DNA from: Oegoconia quadripuncta
Lineage: Eukaryota > Arthropoda > Insecta > Lepidoptera > Autostichidae
Assembly: GCA_949316235.1 (NCBI GenBank)
Contig: OX438751.1
Span: 7,712,413-7,776,412, forward strand
Length of the DNA stretch: 64,000 nt
Reading direction: 5' to 3'
Position numbers and translations under genes: made by a program
Shown: positions 1 to 11,765 of the stretch, piece by piece
Numbering within the stretch: the first letter of the stretch is position 1
Layout of the letters: the number at the start of each line of letters is the position of its first letter
Notes under the pieces: generated by a model
Told to the model about the DNA's origin: nothing
Database searches by the model: none
The model's input: the letters and a program-made list of their open reading frames with translations, nothing else

Positions 1-81
1 GCGTCCAACTGAACTTTAATGAATGAATAATCAGAGAATAGAAAAAGCGATATTTTTATATGTCCCTACCAAAGGCTTTAC

Positions 82-412
82 TTTTTTTTTATGCACAAAC
101 GGGTTGGTACTTGACCTCAATCACACCTGATGTTAAGTGAAGATGAGGTCAAAGGTGGAAGCGTATTGACCCGGAAACCCCAACACATTTGGGGAACTGG
201 TTATCTTATCTCTCACAACCGGAACACAATAATGCTGTTAACATTGCTGCTTGGCGGCAGATTAAATAAGATGGTGGTAGCTAGCCAGGCGGACATTTAA
301 AATGCCCTACCACCAACCAAATCGATTACTTAAACATGTAACCCGCTGGGGATCGAACTCGCGACCTCCGAATCGTAAACCCAATGTTGTTTACATTGAA
401 CCACGGAGGCGG
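82..412 (-). mobile_element. SINE-A, full-length copy
   Basis: Read on the minus strand, the element starts with a tRNA-like head (CCGCCTCCGTGGTTCAATG, then the B-box-like AGTTCGATCCCC) and ends in an oligo-A run, seen as T's at 82-90. The body is shared with copies at 5517 and 62566. The last 70 bases match the LINE-B 3' end. Pol III transcription from the internal boxes is expected for this class. No clear target-site duplication is visible, so the copy is probably not the newest. Confidence 0.85.
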
Positions 413-774
413 CAAGTTAAGATCGCTTCAGCCTCTGTCTGTCCATCTGTATATCACACCTGTTTATCTCCGGAACTACGTGAGCTATCGATTTCAACTT
501 TAGCACAATTATAAAATTTGCTTACCCACACCCATCACAGATCAAAGTTATTTTTACTAAATTCTTTTGTGTCGTAGAATAAGTAATGTATGCAATGTCT
601 AATTGTACAATTTTTTCGTAGTTGCATAAACTATTACAACTTCCTTAATAACTCTCATGAAGGAATCAATTCCAAGTGCGACATTGTTTTGCGCATTTTT
701 GAACCATTCGAAAGCTGTGTTGCAATTTCAACAAAACTCAACTCTTATCAAATACCCGCAAAATTATCAGCAAT
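413..774. other. No recognised feature
   Basis: AT-rich sequence. Short open frames on the plus strand show no recognisable domain. Confidence 0.4.
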
Positions 775-1072
775 AAGAGTGTTTATTCCATCCAGTGGCG
801 CCCTCATTGGATAAAATAACATTTCTTTACAGAATAAATAAAAAAAATCTCTGACCTGCACTCAAGGAGCCTAAAAGCTAAATATAAATAATACCTAAAT
901 AGCTTTTAATTAGGATTACTTTCGAGAATTTCAAATTATTTATAATAACGGCCACTTTTTATAATCTTGTATTCTGGAAAGTAACCACCAGCAATGCTAT
1001 TTAGGTATTATTTATAAATATAACTTAAAAGAAATCACCCATGAGGGCGCCACTGAACGAAATAAACCGTTT
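775..1072. mobile_element. Foldback/MITE-like element
   Basis: The ends are inverted copies: CAGTGGCGCCCTCAT at 793 pairs with its complement ending at 1055. A second paired block (AATAATACCTAAATAGC near 888 and its complement near 994) lies further in. The arms have diverged and carry small indels, so this looks like an old non-autonomous DNA element. The CAGTGGCG terminus resembles hAT ends, but the 8-bp flanks do not match, so the superfamily is uncertain. Confidence 0.6.
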
Positions 1073-4000
1073 TAACTATCATCAAAAAAGTGATTAAAGG
1101 GAATGTAACCCAACATACTGACCAAAGGCGACCCAATGTTGAACGTATGAACATTCGGATTCGAAAACAAATGAGTAGACCCACCCGTCAGTAATGCGTT
1201 TGATGTGACTTTTCAAATACACAAACTTTTGAAATGCGAACGTCTCTAACTTTCGCATGCGCATTCTAAAACCAAGGACTTTAATCGAACACCAGGTTTA
1301 GTTTGTAATTAAACTGTAATAAAATGTTTTCAAACCAGAAACCTGTTAGATTTTAATACAATAATGTAAACATTTAAATTTTAAATTTGCACCGATTCCT
1401 ATCGTCAGTTCGTCGGACAAGTCACTCGACGTGAAAATTTGCATATCTTATTAAAAACCTCGACGTCGCAGATAAAAACGAAAATGAGACACGTCAAAGC
1501 GAAAAAAAAAACGAACAAAACGCCCAGGAGACAATGGTTATTTTGGGCGATACGAAAAACGAAGTTTTTGTCATGGAGATTTCGGGTGGACATTTTGCAT
1601 TTTCTTTATTTCCCCCATTGCTTGGCCGGCGAAGAAATCTGTTTTTTTAATTATCGTGTTTGGTAATTAGTTTCGGGAAACGATCTTTCTCCTCCGCTTC
1701 CTCCCTGCACAGCCAACTTGTCTACGGTTAATGAGGTAATTTATAGTCTAAATACTTCGGTACTTACTGCACGTGTTAAAGAGAGATCACTTTAATTCCC
1801 AAAATAAGATAATGCTAACTTACTTTAAACATTTCTCCCTGGCGTTTATTTAGGCATTGAGCCTGTTCACTCTATTCACAATGCCTTAAGAATTGATTTA
1901 TTATATTGCAGACAAAAAACTAATATTTGCCCGCAGGTAAATTATAGTTGGATAATGCTCGAACATCTCATCATAAAAATTATAGAATTGTACTTGTACA
2001 GGGCAGGAAATAATTCACCGAAATCTAATTCTGGCTAGTGGAGGCACAAAACCAGCTTTAGAAGTGGGTAAACAAATTGCTAAGGCACTTGACGAGATTC
2101 GGCCGAAGCTTTATTTTCCCCAAATGACACACGACGACACCGTCCGCTTGTATGGCTGGATTATATCGATTGAAGCCCGCTGAGGACATGTAGAGAAAAA
2201 AATGGCTAAGGATTAGTTTGATTGCTATTCACCAGCGATTTGTTTCGGTCTGTATGGAGCTCACTTAAGGGATTTAGCAACGCTGAAATAGATATATTAT
2301 TGTACCATAATTTGTCTATGGTTAGTTTTATTGAAACGTAAGTGGTGATTCTGATTTGAGATTCGCTTTGCTGTTTTAAATTCGTGTAACTTTACTATTG
2401 GAAGTTTCTTGAAACGAAATTCATTTCTGAAATTTACTAGTAGTATTATGTGACATTACTGTGCAACTACCAGTAATACAAATTACGAGCGCCACTGGTC
2501 AAGAGGTAGCGCAGTGCTCATCTTTGGCCACTCAAGTTTTTGGGGAATAAGGACAGAAGAAGCTGCGAGAATGTGACAATTTTTCAAACATTTTCAATGC
2601 TCTTATCAGGGGTTTCGGGGAAAACCATTTCCTATGGTCCCGTCAACCATCATGGTTTTAGGAACAGAATCGAGAGAAATCAGCGCGATGCTTACTCAGG
2701 TCTATCCACGTGCCTATAGTTTTAGTTATTTACATACTGAGGTATTTTAAAACGATCATATTAGTCACATTAGATTAAATTCTGTAATAATTCTCATTCT
2801 CGAGGGACCTGGATCAAGTTTTTATCTGTTAATAATACGTATAAACATATTTCATAATGGTTTGTATTATTTTAGGAGGTTTTTTGTTTAAATTTTGATC
2901 TATACCCATTTTTCCCATTATCCTTGACAAAACAAGTTATCAGGCTTGTAATGCCAGTTCTGTCATCACGGATGCAGCATTCAAGCCGGCTTTTCTTCTG
3001 GTGCCATGCGTTGGTATATCTCCTAAAGTTCGCCTAAAGGCCAATTGCGACATGGTGAGTTCGGGGTGTAAGGAAGATTGCCATGACGTACGCAATAAAT
3101 ACCGTTCATATTATTCTTTTAGTTATTGAACGACAGTGACAGTATCTTGAAAAACTAAGTCCAGTCCTTATTCTGCTGAGCTTGTAAAAATTACCCGGAT
3201 TAGATCCCATCAAAAACATTAATAATTGTACTCTTTATTAATGTTGTTTTGTAAAAGTGTATATTCTCCTTTTGTGCAATACACTTTGTATTTGTTGTAT
3301 TGTATATTAATGGATAAAAAGAGGCCAACTTCTCATTCAAAATTCGAAATTTAGTTTAATGCCAAGATACAAGACTTTCGTATTTAAGAATAACCGAATA
3401 AGGTACCAACATTGTCTACATTAAAGGTAGGCAATTTAAATAGTTACTGAGCAGGAGGGGGGTGTAAGGGTGGCTCGAACGGGTTCGTGTAAATATTGCA
3501 CAGCGTATATACGAAATTCAGTTTTTTTGAGAACTTGATATGCGCACTGCCGTGCGCTTGTATGTTAAATATATGTAATAATACTTATGTAAAGGTACAT
3601 TTATTATCTACAATATTTATAATAAAATATTGATAAATGACATCACCAGAAGCTGTTGGTCATATTTTAAGGTGTAAAATTATCACACTTTAAGAGGTCG
3701 ATATGTCAATTAATTGAACATTGTTTTGCATCCTGGATGTCAAATACTTGAAAGAAACGCAGTGAGCTGGTATCCGGGTATCTTTGTTAATAAAAAACCT
3801 GTTTGGTTGTTATTATATTTTTAAAGAATATTCCAAATGGTAAGTTCCTTAAAAAAATTTAAGAAGTGGAGTACAGTCGCGTAATGAAAAGGTTCGTCAT
3901 CGTAAAGTTGACTTTTGCTTGAAGACAAGTTGTTGATTTGAAATTCGATAACACTGCAGGTCAAACTAATAAAAAGGTGTTCGCTCAACTATTCATAGTC

Positions 4001-4191
4001 AAGGAACACTAGTTCTGCTAAATATGAACCCTATCGTCCAAGAGTTAAGCATAACTTTTTATACAACATTTGGGAGTGTTACTTAGTTTAGAAAGGTAAC
4101 ATATGCTTCAAAAGTGTCAAATTAAAGTATTTGAAAATCGACTAATTTTTCCATTCTGCGACTGTACAAGTAGGTAAATATGTTCAATCAA
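1073..4191. other. Long stretch without recognised gene or repeat
   Basis: Mostly unique AT-rich DNA. The segment 1390-1720 is more balanced in composition (several CG-containing words, no repeat signature) and could be conserved noncoding DNA. At 2496-2520 there is a tRNA A-box-like string without a matching B box. Confidence 0.35.
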
Positions 4192-4345
4192 TCAATCAAT
4201 CAAGTACACTTTATTGTAAAAAAAATCTACAATGCACTTCATGAATAAAGCTTCAAAAAAATAATAATTGTACAACCAGGCGGTCTTATCGCTATTAAGC
4301 GATTTCTACCAGACAACCTTAAGACAATGTTCAAGATTGGTAGCC
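4192..4345 (-). mobile_element. Non-LTR retrotransposon 3' UTR fragment
   Basis: A (TCAA)n run followed by CACTTTATTGTA and AAGCGATTTCTACCAG resembles the 3' ends at 15366 and 59795. Read on the minus strand it ends at a polyadenylation-like signal plus a short tandem repeat. No ORF part remains. Confidence 0.55.
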
Positions 4346-5044
4346 ATTTAAAAATATAGAATTATTATAATATTAGTATTTAAATGTTATATTGTTTTAC
4401 ATACTTGCTGTTTCATTGTGTAAACCAAACTCTTCCACTCAACGCCTTAATGAACACCAGTTATAAAATCGGTATCCTGGGTCACCAAAGAGGAGACAGT
4501 CGCTGGACCCAGCACCTCGCACACTTATTAGTGTTCAAAATTTATGGTTAATGACCGATTACAGTGAACTCTATAATTAAACTCAAAGTTAAATTCCTTT
4601 TAAAATCAATAACATAAATCAATCACGACACACATTTAAAAATGCTAAGACCCCGAGCGTAGGCAATAAAATCCATCACAGATGCCGCACAAGTAGCAAA
4701 TCAATGTAAACGACACGTTACTCGTCCCAACCACAAAGCCCTCTTGTTTTTTACCGGAGGGTCCGCTATAATCCGCGACACGTAAGCACGCCTCTAATGC
4801 CAAGTAATTTCGCGACCCCGGGACGCTGTTTACACTCTCTCCGACTTAATACGCCCCTGTATTGGTGCGTAGAAAGCTGGAATTATTTCAGAATTGTCTC
4901 ATGATTATTATAGTTTTTCTAAAATATCTTTTACTATTCGACCACTACATTTTGATAAACCGGTCAAGTTAAAGAGCATTCATATATGTCATTTTGCAGA
5001 GAGTTTCTATGAACTATTGACAAATCCAACTACGTTTGCGTATT
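4346..5044. other. No gene recognised; balanced block 4690-4860
   Basis: 4690-4860 has more G+C than its surroundings and no repeat match in the window. It is a candidate conserved noncoding block. The rest is AT-rich. Confidence 0.3.
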
Positions 5045-5100
5045 ATGTCGGTCGACTGTTACCTACTCGTGAACTAATGGAGCCAACTTACGAGTAGCTG
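5045..5100. repeat. Short dispersed repeat, copy 1
   Basis: TACTCGTGAACTAATGGAGC and its flanks recur in modified form at 8760-8830 (TACTCGTAAACTAGTGGAGC). The parent element is not identified. Confidence 0.5.
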
Positions 5101-5384
5101 TAATAAGTTTTTTTAGCATCGTTATAGCATGTATTGAAAATTTTCATAACTTTCATCGGTCAAAACACGTATGTTTCCTAAAAGTTCCCGACTAATTAGT
5201 TCAGCTTAAGCCAAGACTAGAGGTCAACGGAAATTTGAACTAGTATGATGGTCTAATCCACTATTTATAATATCTTCGGATCTTTCAGCACCTACCTGTC
5301 AGATAGCTGGCTAGCTACAACCATTTTAGATTTTTTGATAACATTGCTGAGTTTTGTTAAGTTAAGATTAATAATTTAGGGATT

Positions 5385-5450
5385 ATATTGTTTGGGATAT
5401 CTCTGACCATCCCATTTGGGATAAAGGTCGTGATGTTATGTATGTATGTA
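5385..5450 (+). repeat. 3' end of GTCGTAAAAGGCGACTAA-type repeat
   Basis: GGGATATCTCTGACCATCCC followed by a TATG-rich tail matches the 3' part of the copies at 16942 (-), 26815 (-), 33741 (+) and 47578 (-). Only the end is preserved. Confidence 0.6.
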
Positions 5451-5516
5451 TACGAAAGGCTTTCGAATTTAAAAGAAAAACTCATAGTAGATAAAGGCAG
5501 CAACATTGCTGCTTCA

Positions 5517-5848
5517 ACCGCCTCCGTGGCTCAATGTAAAAAACGTTGGGTTTACGATTCGGAGGTCGCGGGTTCGATCCCCAGCGGGGTACACGTTTAA
5601 GTACTCGGTTTGGTTGGTGGTAGGGCATTTTAAATGTCCGCCTGGCTAGCTACCACCATCTTATTTAAATCTGCCGCCAATCAACAATGTTAATGCATTG
5701 TTGTGTTCCGGTTGTCAGAGATAAGATAGCCAGTCTCCCAAATGTGTTGGGGTTTCCGGGTCAATACGCTTCCACCTTCGACCTCATCTTCACTTAACAT
5801 CAGGTGTGATTGAGGACAAGTACCAACCCGTTGTGCATAAAAAAAAAA
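5517..5848 (+). mobile_element. SINE-A, full-length copy
   Basis: The tRNA-like head has TGGCTCAATG as an A-box-like string and GGTTCGATCCCC as B box near 5571. The body is shared with 82-412 and 62566-62924, the 3' region resembles LINE-B, and an A-run lies at 5838-5848. Short TCAACC strings occur just before the head and just after the tail and may be part of a target-site duplication. Confidence 0.88.
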
Positions 5849-8397
5849 TGTCAACCTATTTTTCACATGTAGTGAAAAATAGGTTTTGGATTCAAGATCC
5901 AGTCGGGGTTCTGAAATTTGTAAAAGATATTTGCTTGCATTATCTAGTCTTTGTTATGATACAAAATTGTACATATACTTAAGTAAACAGAGAAAAATAC
6001 TTTATTTTTGAATGTTGGTAGCTTCGAAGATAGAACCTAATGTTACTTAATTTCAAATCAAGGAAATTAAAATTCTCGCTCAGGGCAGTTTCAACAAATC
6101 TCAGCACTAAAACTCCTATATATATATCTCAGCGAATGTTGTAAAAAATCATTGCCTCCGTCTACCCTCGGCCCTCGGCGAGGGGAAAAATCTAATCTGT
6201 GCATTTTTTGCGGGACCGCGATGCCACAAAGAATTTCATTTCCCACTGTTCATCTATCTCTATTTCACTGACGGCCCTTGTTCTTCGCCTCCCCCTCTCG
6301 TCCCCATCCCTCAAACCCCTCAGCCGTTTTTTAAGACTTCCTCGATCGGAGATAAGGTTAAGCGAGCTCTTCTTATTAGTGGTTTGTACGCGACATTCGC
6401 AGCCTCGTTTTAATTTATTATAAGCGTATCGGTCCTTATTGGTAGCCCTTATTTAGCTTGGTTATACTAATAATTTTTTTACGCAAAATTCGGGTCGTTT
6501 TATTTCTCGTATTTGATGTATCGATAGCGGAAATAAAGTTTTAATCCACAATTGGTACACAATAGCTGACTGTCAATGTTTATCATAAAAATAAACGTCA
6601 CACATATGAGACGGGCGAAAGTCAACTTGTAATTGTATCACTAGTGTTACAATCAAAATGAGCGTCCACGAAAATAAAATTACACAATTGTGTACAATTG
6701 ACATTCAAATCTGTGGACGTTGTCGCTTTGTGCTTTTATTGCCACTAAATTGACGCGTAATTGTCAATAAATTCCTACGGGATCGGAGTTTAATGTGGGT
6801 TTGGGTGAAAAAGTTATGTTTTATTAATATTTTTACGAGAACCGTTTAGGGCTGCCGATAAGATCTGTCGCTTGGGAAGTTTTTTCTTTCAATTTCCGTC
6901 ACGATTTGTGGATTCATTATTGGTGCGTCGATGAGGGCGATAGGGGCAGTGGTCGCATGCCATCGACTCTAGAGCGATGTTATCGTGTCTCTTAGCGACT
7001 TTCATCGGGGTTTTTGATTGTCCCCAGCTCCCCCCTCCTTGTAGAGCTTGTGAAACATGATTTCAATGACGTCGGTGTTCGTTATGATTTATTTCCATCG
7101 AAATTTATTATACAACGTTCTTTGCGAGTGTTTGTAAGACAAATCGTGACTTAATGATTGTAGATTTGGCTTTGATAAATAGTAGTCGAGCATCGAACCG
7201 TTTAGAAATAATACGTACTTTCACATGAGAGTGATGTAGTTAGTATGTATCTACTAGAAATTTCTAAGTCAATGTTCCGTAAATTAATCTCCGTAAATAC
7301 GATTTTAATTTGTGAATTACATGATCATTTCAGATGAAATTTTGTATGGACAATCTTATGGTAAATACGTAAGTTAGTGATGTATTTTTATTGAAAAACA
7401 TAACCCATAAGTTAATTAAAATAGGGTACGAAATTCACATCTCACACACAAAATCAATTGGTTGTAGATTTCCGACTAGGGGTATAAATGTTTGTGTGTG
7501 TGTGTGTGTGTGTTATGGATAATTATATACTAATATTGAAATTTGTTCATCCATTCTCTAGCACCTATTGTACAGGTTCTGCCGTTCAAAATGCGGAAAC
7601 AGGGGAATAAGAACAGGCTCTGCCTCGTTTCGCACTAGATAATTCCTCTAGATAAGTGTCGAAAATATTCATACATTTATTTATTATTTTTTACAAGGCA
7701 GAATTACTTAAATACTTACAAATATACAGGATGAAATCGGAATTCATGTAATTCCTTGAAACCACAGCCTACTGCTGATGTTTTGGTTAACCCTACCTCC
7801 CGCGGAACGCTTTCATCAGGAACGCGATCCTTCCATAATACAGTGCTAAGACGTTCTGTATTTTTCTTTACTAAATAAACAACAAGAAACATAACCATAA
7901 GCCTACATTATATACCTATCCCTATATATTGGACGAAGGTACGCATTGTTATGATGTCATATAGAGGGATTAATTCAGGGCACGTCTCGTCTCCGATATC
8001 TGATCTTGCGGTTCCGTGGGGATCGGACCTTGATACGGTGCTTATTGTTTACTCATATGTCGGAACACCGAAAATTGTATTCCGCATATAATAGAGAAAT
8101 GTTAATTTTGAGTTTCAATTATTTTAGGATAATATAATTTACATCTAATAATACCCTTTCTGATTTTGAAACGCATATGTATATTTGGAAAAGGTCTAAA
8201 TATAATTATGAGAACTTAAGAAGATTATTTATGACTCAAAATAATAATTAATTATAATTTGATGATAATAGCCACTGTTCCGAGGCGACAAAAACGCAGT
8301 TGTACATATTACACGCAGCACCTTAATCAAAATTACCGACAAAGTAAAAATTTAATTATAAAATTGAGAAACAAGTTTCAGTCTTGTTTTATGGGAG
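5849..8397. other. No gene recognised; possible noncoding blocks
   Basis: 6160-6420 is pyrimidine- and GC-rich with no repeat match. 6547-6770 holds a cluster of ACAAT/ATTGT words. 6840-7080 is balanced in composition. A short TG run lies at about 7493-7512. Small open frames here show no family features. Confidence 0.35.
7493..7512. repeat. (TG)n microsatellite
   Basis: Uninterrupted TG dinucleotides followed by TTATGG. Confidence 0.9.
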
Positions 8398-8706
8398 ACT
8401 AGCTGTCCGCCCGCGGCTTTTCCTGCGTGGAATAGCTTTAACGCGGAATTGTTTAATTTGTTTATCCCGCGGGAACTACTCACATTATCGAGATGAAAAG
8501 TGTCTTAATCCAGGGTATATTCTATCTATATACCAAATTTCATACAAATCCGATCACTCGTTTCGCCTTGATTGAGCAACAAACAAACGAATAAACAAAC
8601 AAACAAACAAACAAACAAACAAAATATTCTTTATTGTACAACAATAAGAAGCATACAAAAAAATAAGAAAAAAACAAACATCCAAACTTTAGCATTTATA
8701 TTAGTT
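8398..8706 (+). mobile_element. ACTAGC...ATATTAGT element with nested insertion
   Basis: It starts ACTAGCTGTCCGCCCGCGGC, carries TTATCCCGCGGGAACTACTC, then a (CAAA)n run, and ends CATCCAAACTTTAGC...ATATTAGT. Other copies lie at 36780 (+), 31934 (-) and 41089 (+, divergent). Between the CAAA run and the 3' end, about 8622-8685 carries a retrotransposon tail in minus orientation (ATTCTTTATTGTACAACAAT). Confidence 0.75.
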
Positions 8707-8759
8707 ACATAAAGTGAGTGTAATAGTTTTTTTTATAAACTCACGATAAAGTTTTTATA

Positions 8760-8830
8760 GAGCCAACTACATATCGTAAGTTGTTCGAGTATTACTCGTA
8801 AACTAGTGGAGCCATTTAACTTATATTTTT
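8760..8830. repeat. Short dispersed repeat, copy 2
   Basis: Shares TACTCGTAAACTAGTGGAGC and its context with 5045-5100. Unclassified. Confidence 0.45.
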
Positions 8831-9149
8831 TAATTTAATTTAGCTTTTATTTTCGTCATAATACTACTATTTTAATTCAGTGGGAAGAGATTGTATTCGT
8901 TTTATATTTCTTCAATTTTTAAAGTTTACTACTTTTGCGAACAATTCTTAATAATTCAAAAATCGCGATGTAGCTCCTGTAGATGTATATTCCTAGACAT
9001 ATATAACTCTAACAAAAATTACAACTTTAAGGCATAATATTTTATCATATTTGAATACTTATTTAACGATACCCAATACAAATATGAATCATCATGTTTT
9101 AACTCTATAGCACCAAGTCTCTGAGAAAAGCAGCTATGCCATAGATAGA
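8831..9149. other. No recognised feature
   Basis: AT-rich sequence without repeat or gene signature. Confidence 0.4.
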
Positions 9150-9556
9150 CACGATGAGTTTTTTTACCGTAAGGAAAAAAATAGGGCATATTAGGTAAGT
9201 GAAATAGAAGTTATTGGCATAGATAGTTTCATGTTTTTTTTTCAACAACAGACGTACCGACCGTAGATTGATATGCGACTGGCGGGATTCATTGGGTTTC
9301 TATCATGTGAAATTTATTTGGAAATCATATTTTCTCCAAATTTTCTTTATTTATTTAATTTATTTATGTACTTATGTAATTCTCTATTTATGTACTTTTG
9401 TGGAATAGGCTACAAACGCGACCGTCAAATGACACAATTATCGTTTGGTTCGATGATGGTTTTGAAAAAAAAAAATAACCTATGCCAATACCTTCTATTT
9501 CAGTTACCTAATATGCCCTATTTTTTTTCCTTACGGTAAAAAAACATATCCGGTAT
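9150..9556 (+). mobile_element. MITE family 1, copy 1
   Basis: Inverted terminal arms of about 75-80 bp (GATGAGTTTTTTTACCGTAA, AATAGGGCATATTAGGTAAG) enclose a core containing TGCGACTGGCGGGATTCATT. The same arms and core recur at 24405, 30181 and 50908. It has no transposase and is presumably mobilised in trans. An 88-codon frame across the core is a by-product of the element. Confidence 0.85.
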
Positions 9557-9993
9557 ATATTAACAGACATGGCCAAACCGGGTTCCTAGTTTCGACTATA
9601 TTTAAAATCTATGCGATTCGCAATGGAGACAAGACAAGATAACGCTTATTAAACATGTCAATCCGCGCCGACGCTATCTACCCCTCCATCGTGCGCGCGC
9701 GCGGTGGGGAAATAGAAAAATGCTGACGTCATTACACTTGTTACACTGTGTTTATCAACGTCGAACATGCAGGCGAAAATCATAAAAGTTCCATCGATTA
9801 TCTGATTTCTATGTCGTAAGAATATAGTGTAGTACTACATGTAGAGCTTTTCCGTTATCGTATGAACTATGTTATAGCCATTATAACGCTCGTGTTTTAT
9901 TGTGCCTATCACAATCAAACAGGCTTGCTTGCGGCTCGTATCACCAATAGAACTCGTGTTTTAATAACCCTCATTACTTCACAGTTATATAAA
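9557..9993. other. No gene recognised
   Basis: 9640-9780 contains an alternating CG run (GTGCGCGCGCGCGG) and a TGACGTCA word. It may be a repeat or regulatory DNA; no second copy is seen here. Confidence 0.3.
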
Positions 9994-10140
9994 ATCATCA
10001 TCATCATCATCATCATCATCTGAATAAAGAACCATGCTCTTGTCGGTGGAGATTTTTCCATATCTCCTGATACGACACGACGTTCTACTTCTCTTTTATC
10101 TGCTGCATGTAGTTTATTCTCGGTCTTCCTCTTTTTTTTC
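9994..10140 (-). mobile_element. Retrotransposon 3' end with (ATC)n tail, copy 1
   Basis: A (ATC)9 run at 9994-10020 is followed by CATGCTCTTGTCGGTGGAG and CGACACGACGTTC, also present at 10755-10920. On the minus strand this is a retrotransposon-type 3' end closed by an ATG repeat. Confidence 0.6.
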
Positions 10141-10754
10141 CCCCTCTATTCTTCCTTCTATTATGGTTTTGATGAAATCATCGTGTCGTATAAAGTATTC
10201 TAGCATTATTCCTCTTCTATTCTCAATTATATATAAAATACTGCCTTCATTTATATTTCTAAAAATAAAAGTATATATTTCGCTTTCCAAAAGATCTTAC
10301 TATGTAAAATTAATTTAAATATAAAAATATTTCTATAGATATTAATTTCTAGGTACGTATTTTCAACTCTAATCTAAATCCGCTTGAAAAGAATCTGAAG
10401 GACCTACACGGGGTGGGTTCGACATCAAAAAGTCCGCAGTGGATTTTTTTGCAATCATCAAATTGATCTGTCCGCGCGCCATCTGGCCCGTGAGTAAAAC
10501 GCTTTCGGACTCCGTCAGCCGAGGAATTAATTCATATAAAACACACATATCGTTTCGTATAGGGGTCTGAATCAGTGTCACTCGATAGTAGGCTCCTCAT
10601 TAGTTTTTAATGGAAATGTATTATAAAGAAGCAATCTCCTATAATTGAACCACCAAATTTGACAAAACAAGGTTCTTCTTACTCAATAAGGTTCCTCTCT
10701 CTATCTCTGGAGTACCTCATCAGATCTATGGGACCACCCTGGAGCTCAACCCTT
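10141..10754. other. No gene recognised
   Basis: 10369-10581 carries a minus-strand frame with balanced composition but no recognisable family. It could be an unidentified repeat remnant. Confidence 0.3.
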
Positions 10755-10920
10755 CATCATCATCATCATCATCATCTGATTTATGAGCCATGCTCTTGTC
10801 GATGGAGATTTTTCCATATTTCTCTGCTCTTCGCCTTCCTCTTGACCTCCTGATACGACACGACGTTCAACTTCTCTTTTATCTGCTGCATGTAGATTAT
10901 TCTCGGTCTTCATCTTAAGC
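10755..10920 (-). mobile_element. Retrotransposon 3' end with (ATC)n tail, copy 2
   Basis: Same family as 9994-10140, with an ATC run at 10755-10776 and an extra stretch of about 20 bases (CTGCTCTTCGCCTTCCTCTT). On the minus strand it reads as a charged, interrupted peptide followed by the ATG-repeat tail, consistent with the end of ORF2. Confidence 0.6.
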
Positions 10921-11204
10921 TAAATCCTATCAAACAATAAAACAATCATCAAAATCGGTTAACAATTGAATAATATGGGTTAAATACGTAAAAAAATGTA
11001 TACAAACGAACGAACGAATGTTTGAAATAATCGACACTGTACTGGCGCCTTAACTTTTGCAACTACCTACATATAAGGTCGATTCAAAGGTTGATAAATT
11101 TAACCCATATGTTCTGATGGATTCAAAACTAATGCCATATTAGGTGCGCATCTGATTTTCCTGGCTATCTTATCTCTGTCGGATGTCGTTCTCGAGGTCC
11201 TTGG

Positions 11205-11275
11205 CTAGATTTAGTCGTGAAAAGGTAATAAACATATACAGACAGAGTTACTTTCGCATTTATATATTAGTGTAA
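11205..11275 (+). repeat. 3' end fragment related to ACTAGC...ATATTAGT element
   Basis: TTTCGCATTTATATATTAGT near 11250 matches the terminal sequence of that family. Upstream sequence is too degraded to assign. Confidence 0.45.
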
Positions 11276-11307
11276 ATTTGCAGATAGATCATGTAGATAG
11301 CGTCTAA

Positions 11308-11765
11308 ATATCATCATCATCATATCAGCCACAGGACGTCACTGCTGAATATAGACCTCCCCCATAAAATCCCAGAGTGACTGGTTGGAGACGGCCTCCA
11401 TCCAGCGCTTTTCCGCGACCTTTATCAGGTCCTCTGTCCACCTTGTGAGTGAACGTTCTACGCTTGCCGGTGCGTGGTCTCCACTTGAGAACTTTAATGC
11501 CCCACCGGCCATCAGTTCTTCGAGCTATATGTGACCTGTCCTCTGCTACTTCAACTTGTTGATCCACTGGGCTATGTTGGTGATCTTAGTTCGCCTACGG
11601 ATTCCTTAATTCCTGATTTGATCACGTAGTGAAACGCCGAACATCGCGTTCTCCTTTAGCTCATTGCATGACCTTGAGCTTTCTTATGAGGCCCATTGTG
11701 ACAGACCACGTTTCAATGTCATAAGTCACCACTGTAACACGCATTGATTAAAGAACTGGGGTATT
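11308..11765 (-). pseudogene. RTE-like LINE, ORF2 C-terminal remnant (type C)
   Basis: On the minus strand, conceptual translation gives RRTDGRWGIKVLKWRPRTGK, a sequence type very common at the C-terminus of lepidopteran RTE-like reverse transcriptases. Upstream in other frames comes MFGVSLRDQIRN and related text. Stops and frameshifts break it into pieces, so it is dead. The ORF is followed by the usual 3' end (CAGTGACGTCCTGTGGCTGA) and an ATG repeat, seen as ATC at 11310-11322. A second copy lies at 53800-53985 (+). Confidence 0.8.

Noticed and set aside
2496..2535. tRNA A-box-like GGTCAAGAGGTAGCGCAGTG
   Set aside because: No B box or cloverleaf partner at a suitable distance and no second copy.
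5517..5590. Possible tRNA gene
   Set aside because: The A- and B-box-like strings are the head of SINE-A, repeated with the same downstream body at 82 and 62566. The same reasoning applies to the B boxes of SINE-B.
9273..9539. 88-codon frame, with a related frame on the minus strand at 24487-24672
   Set aside because: Both lie in the cores of MITE copies. Similarity reflects the shared element, and the other two copies are not open.
10659..10853. Frame with a His run
   Set aside because: It arises from the ATC trinucleotide repeat at a LINE 3' end.
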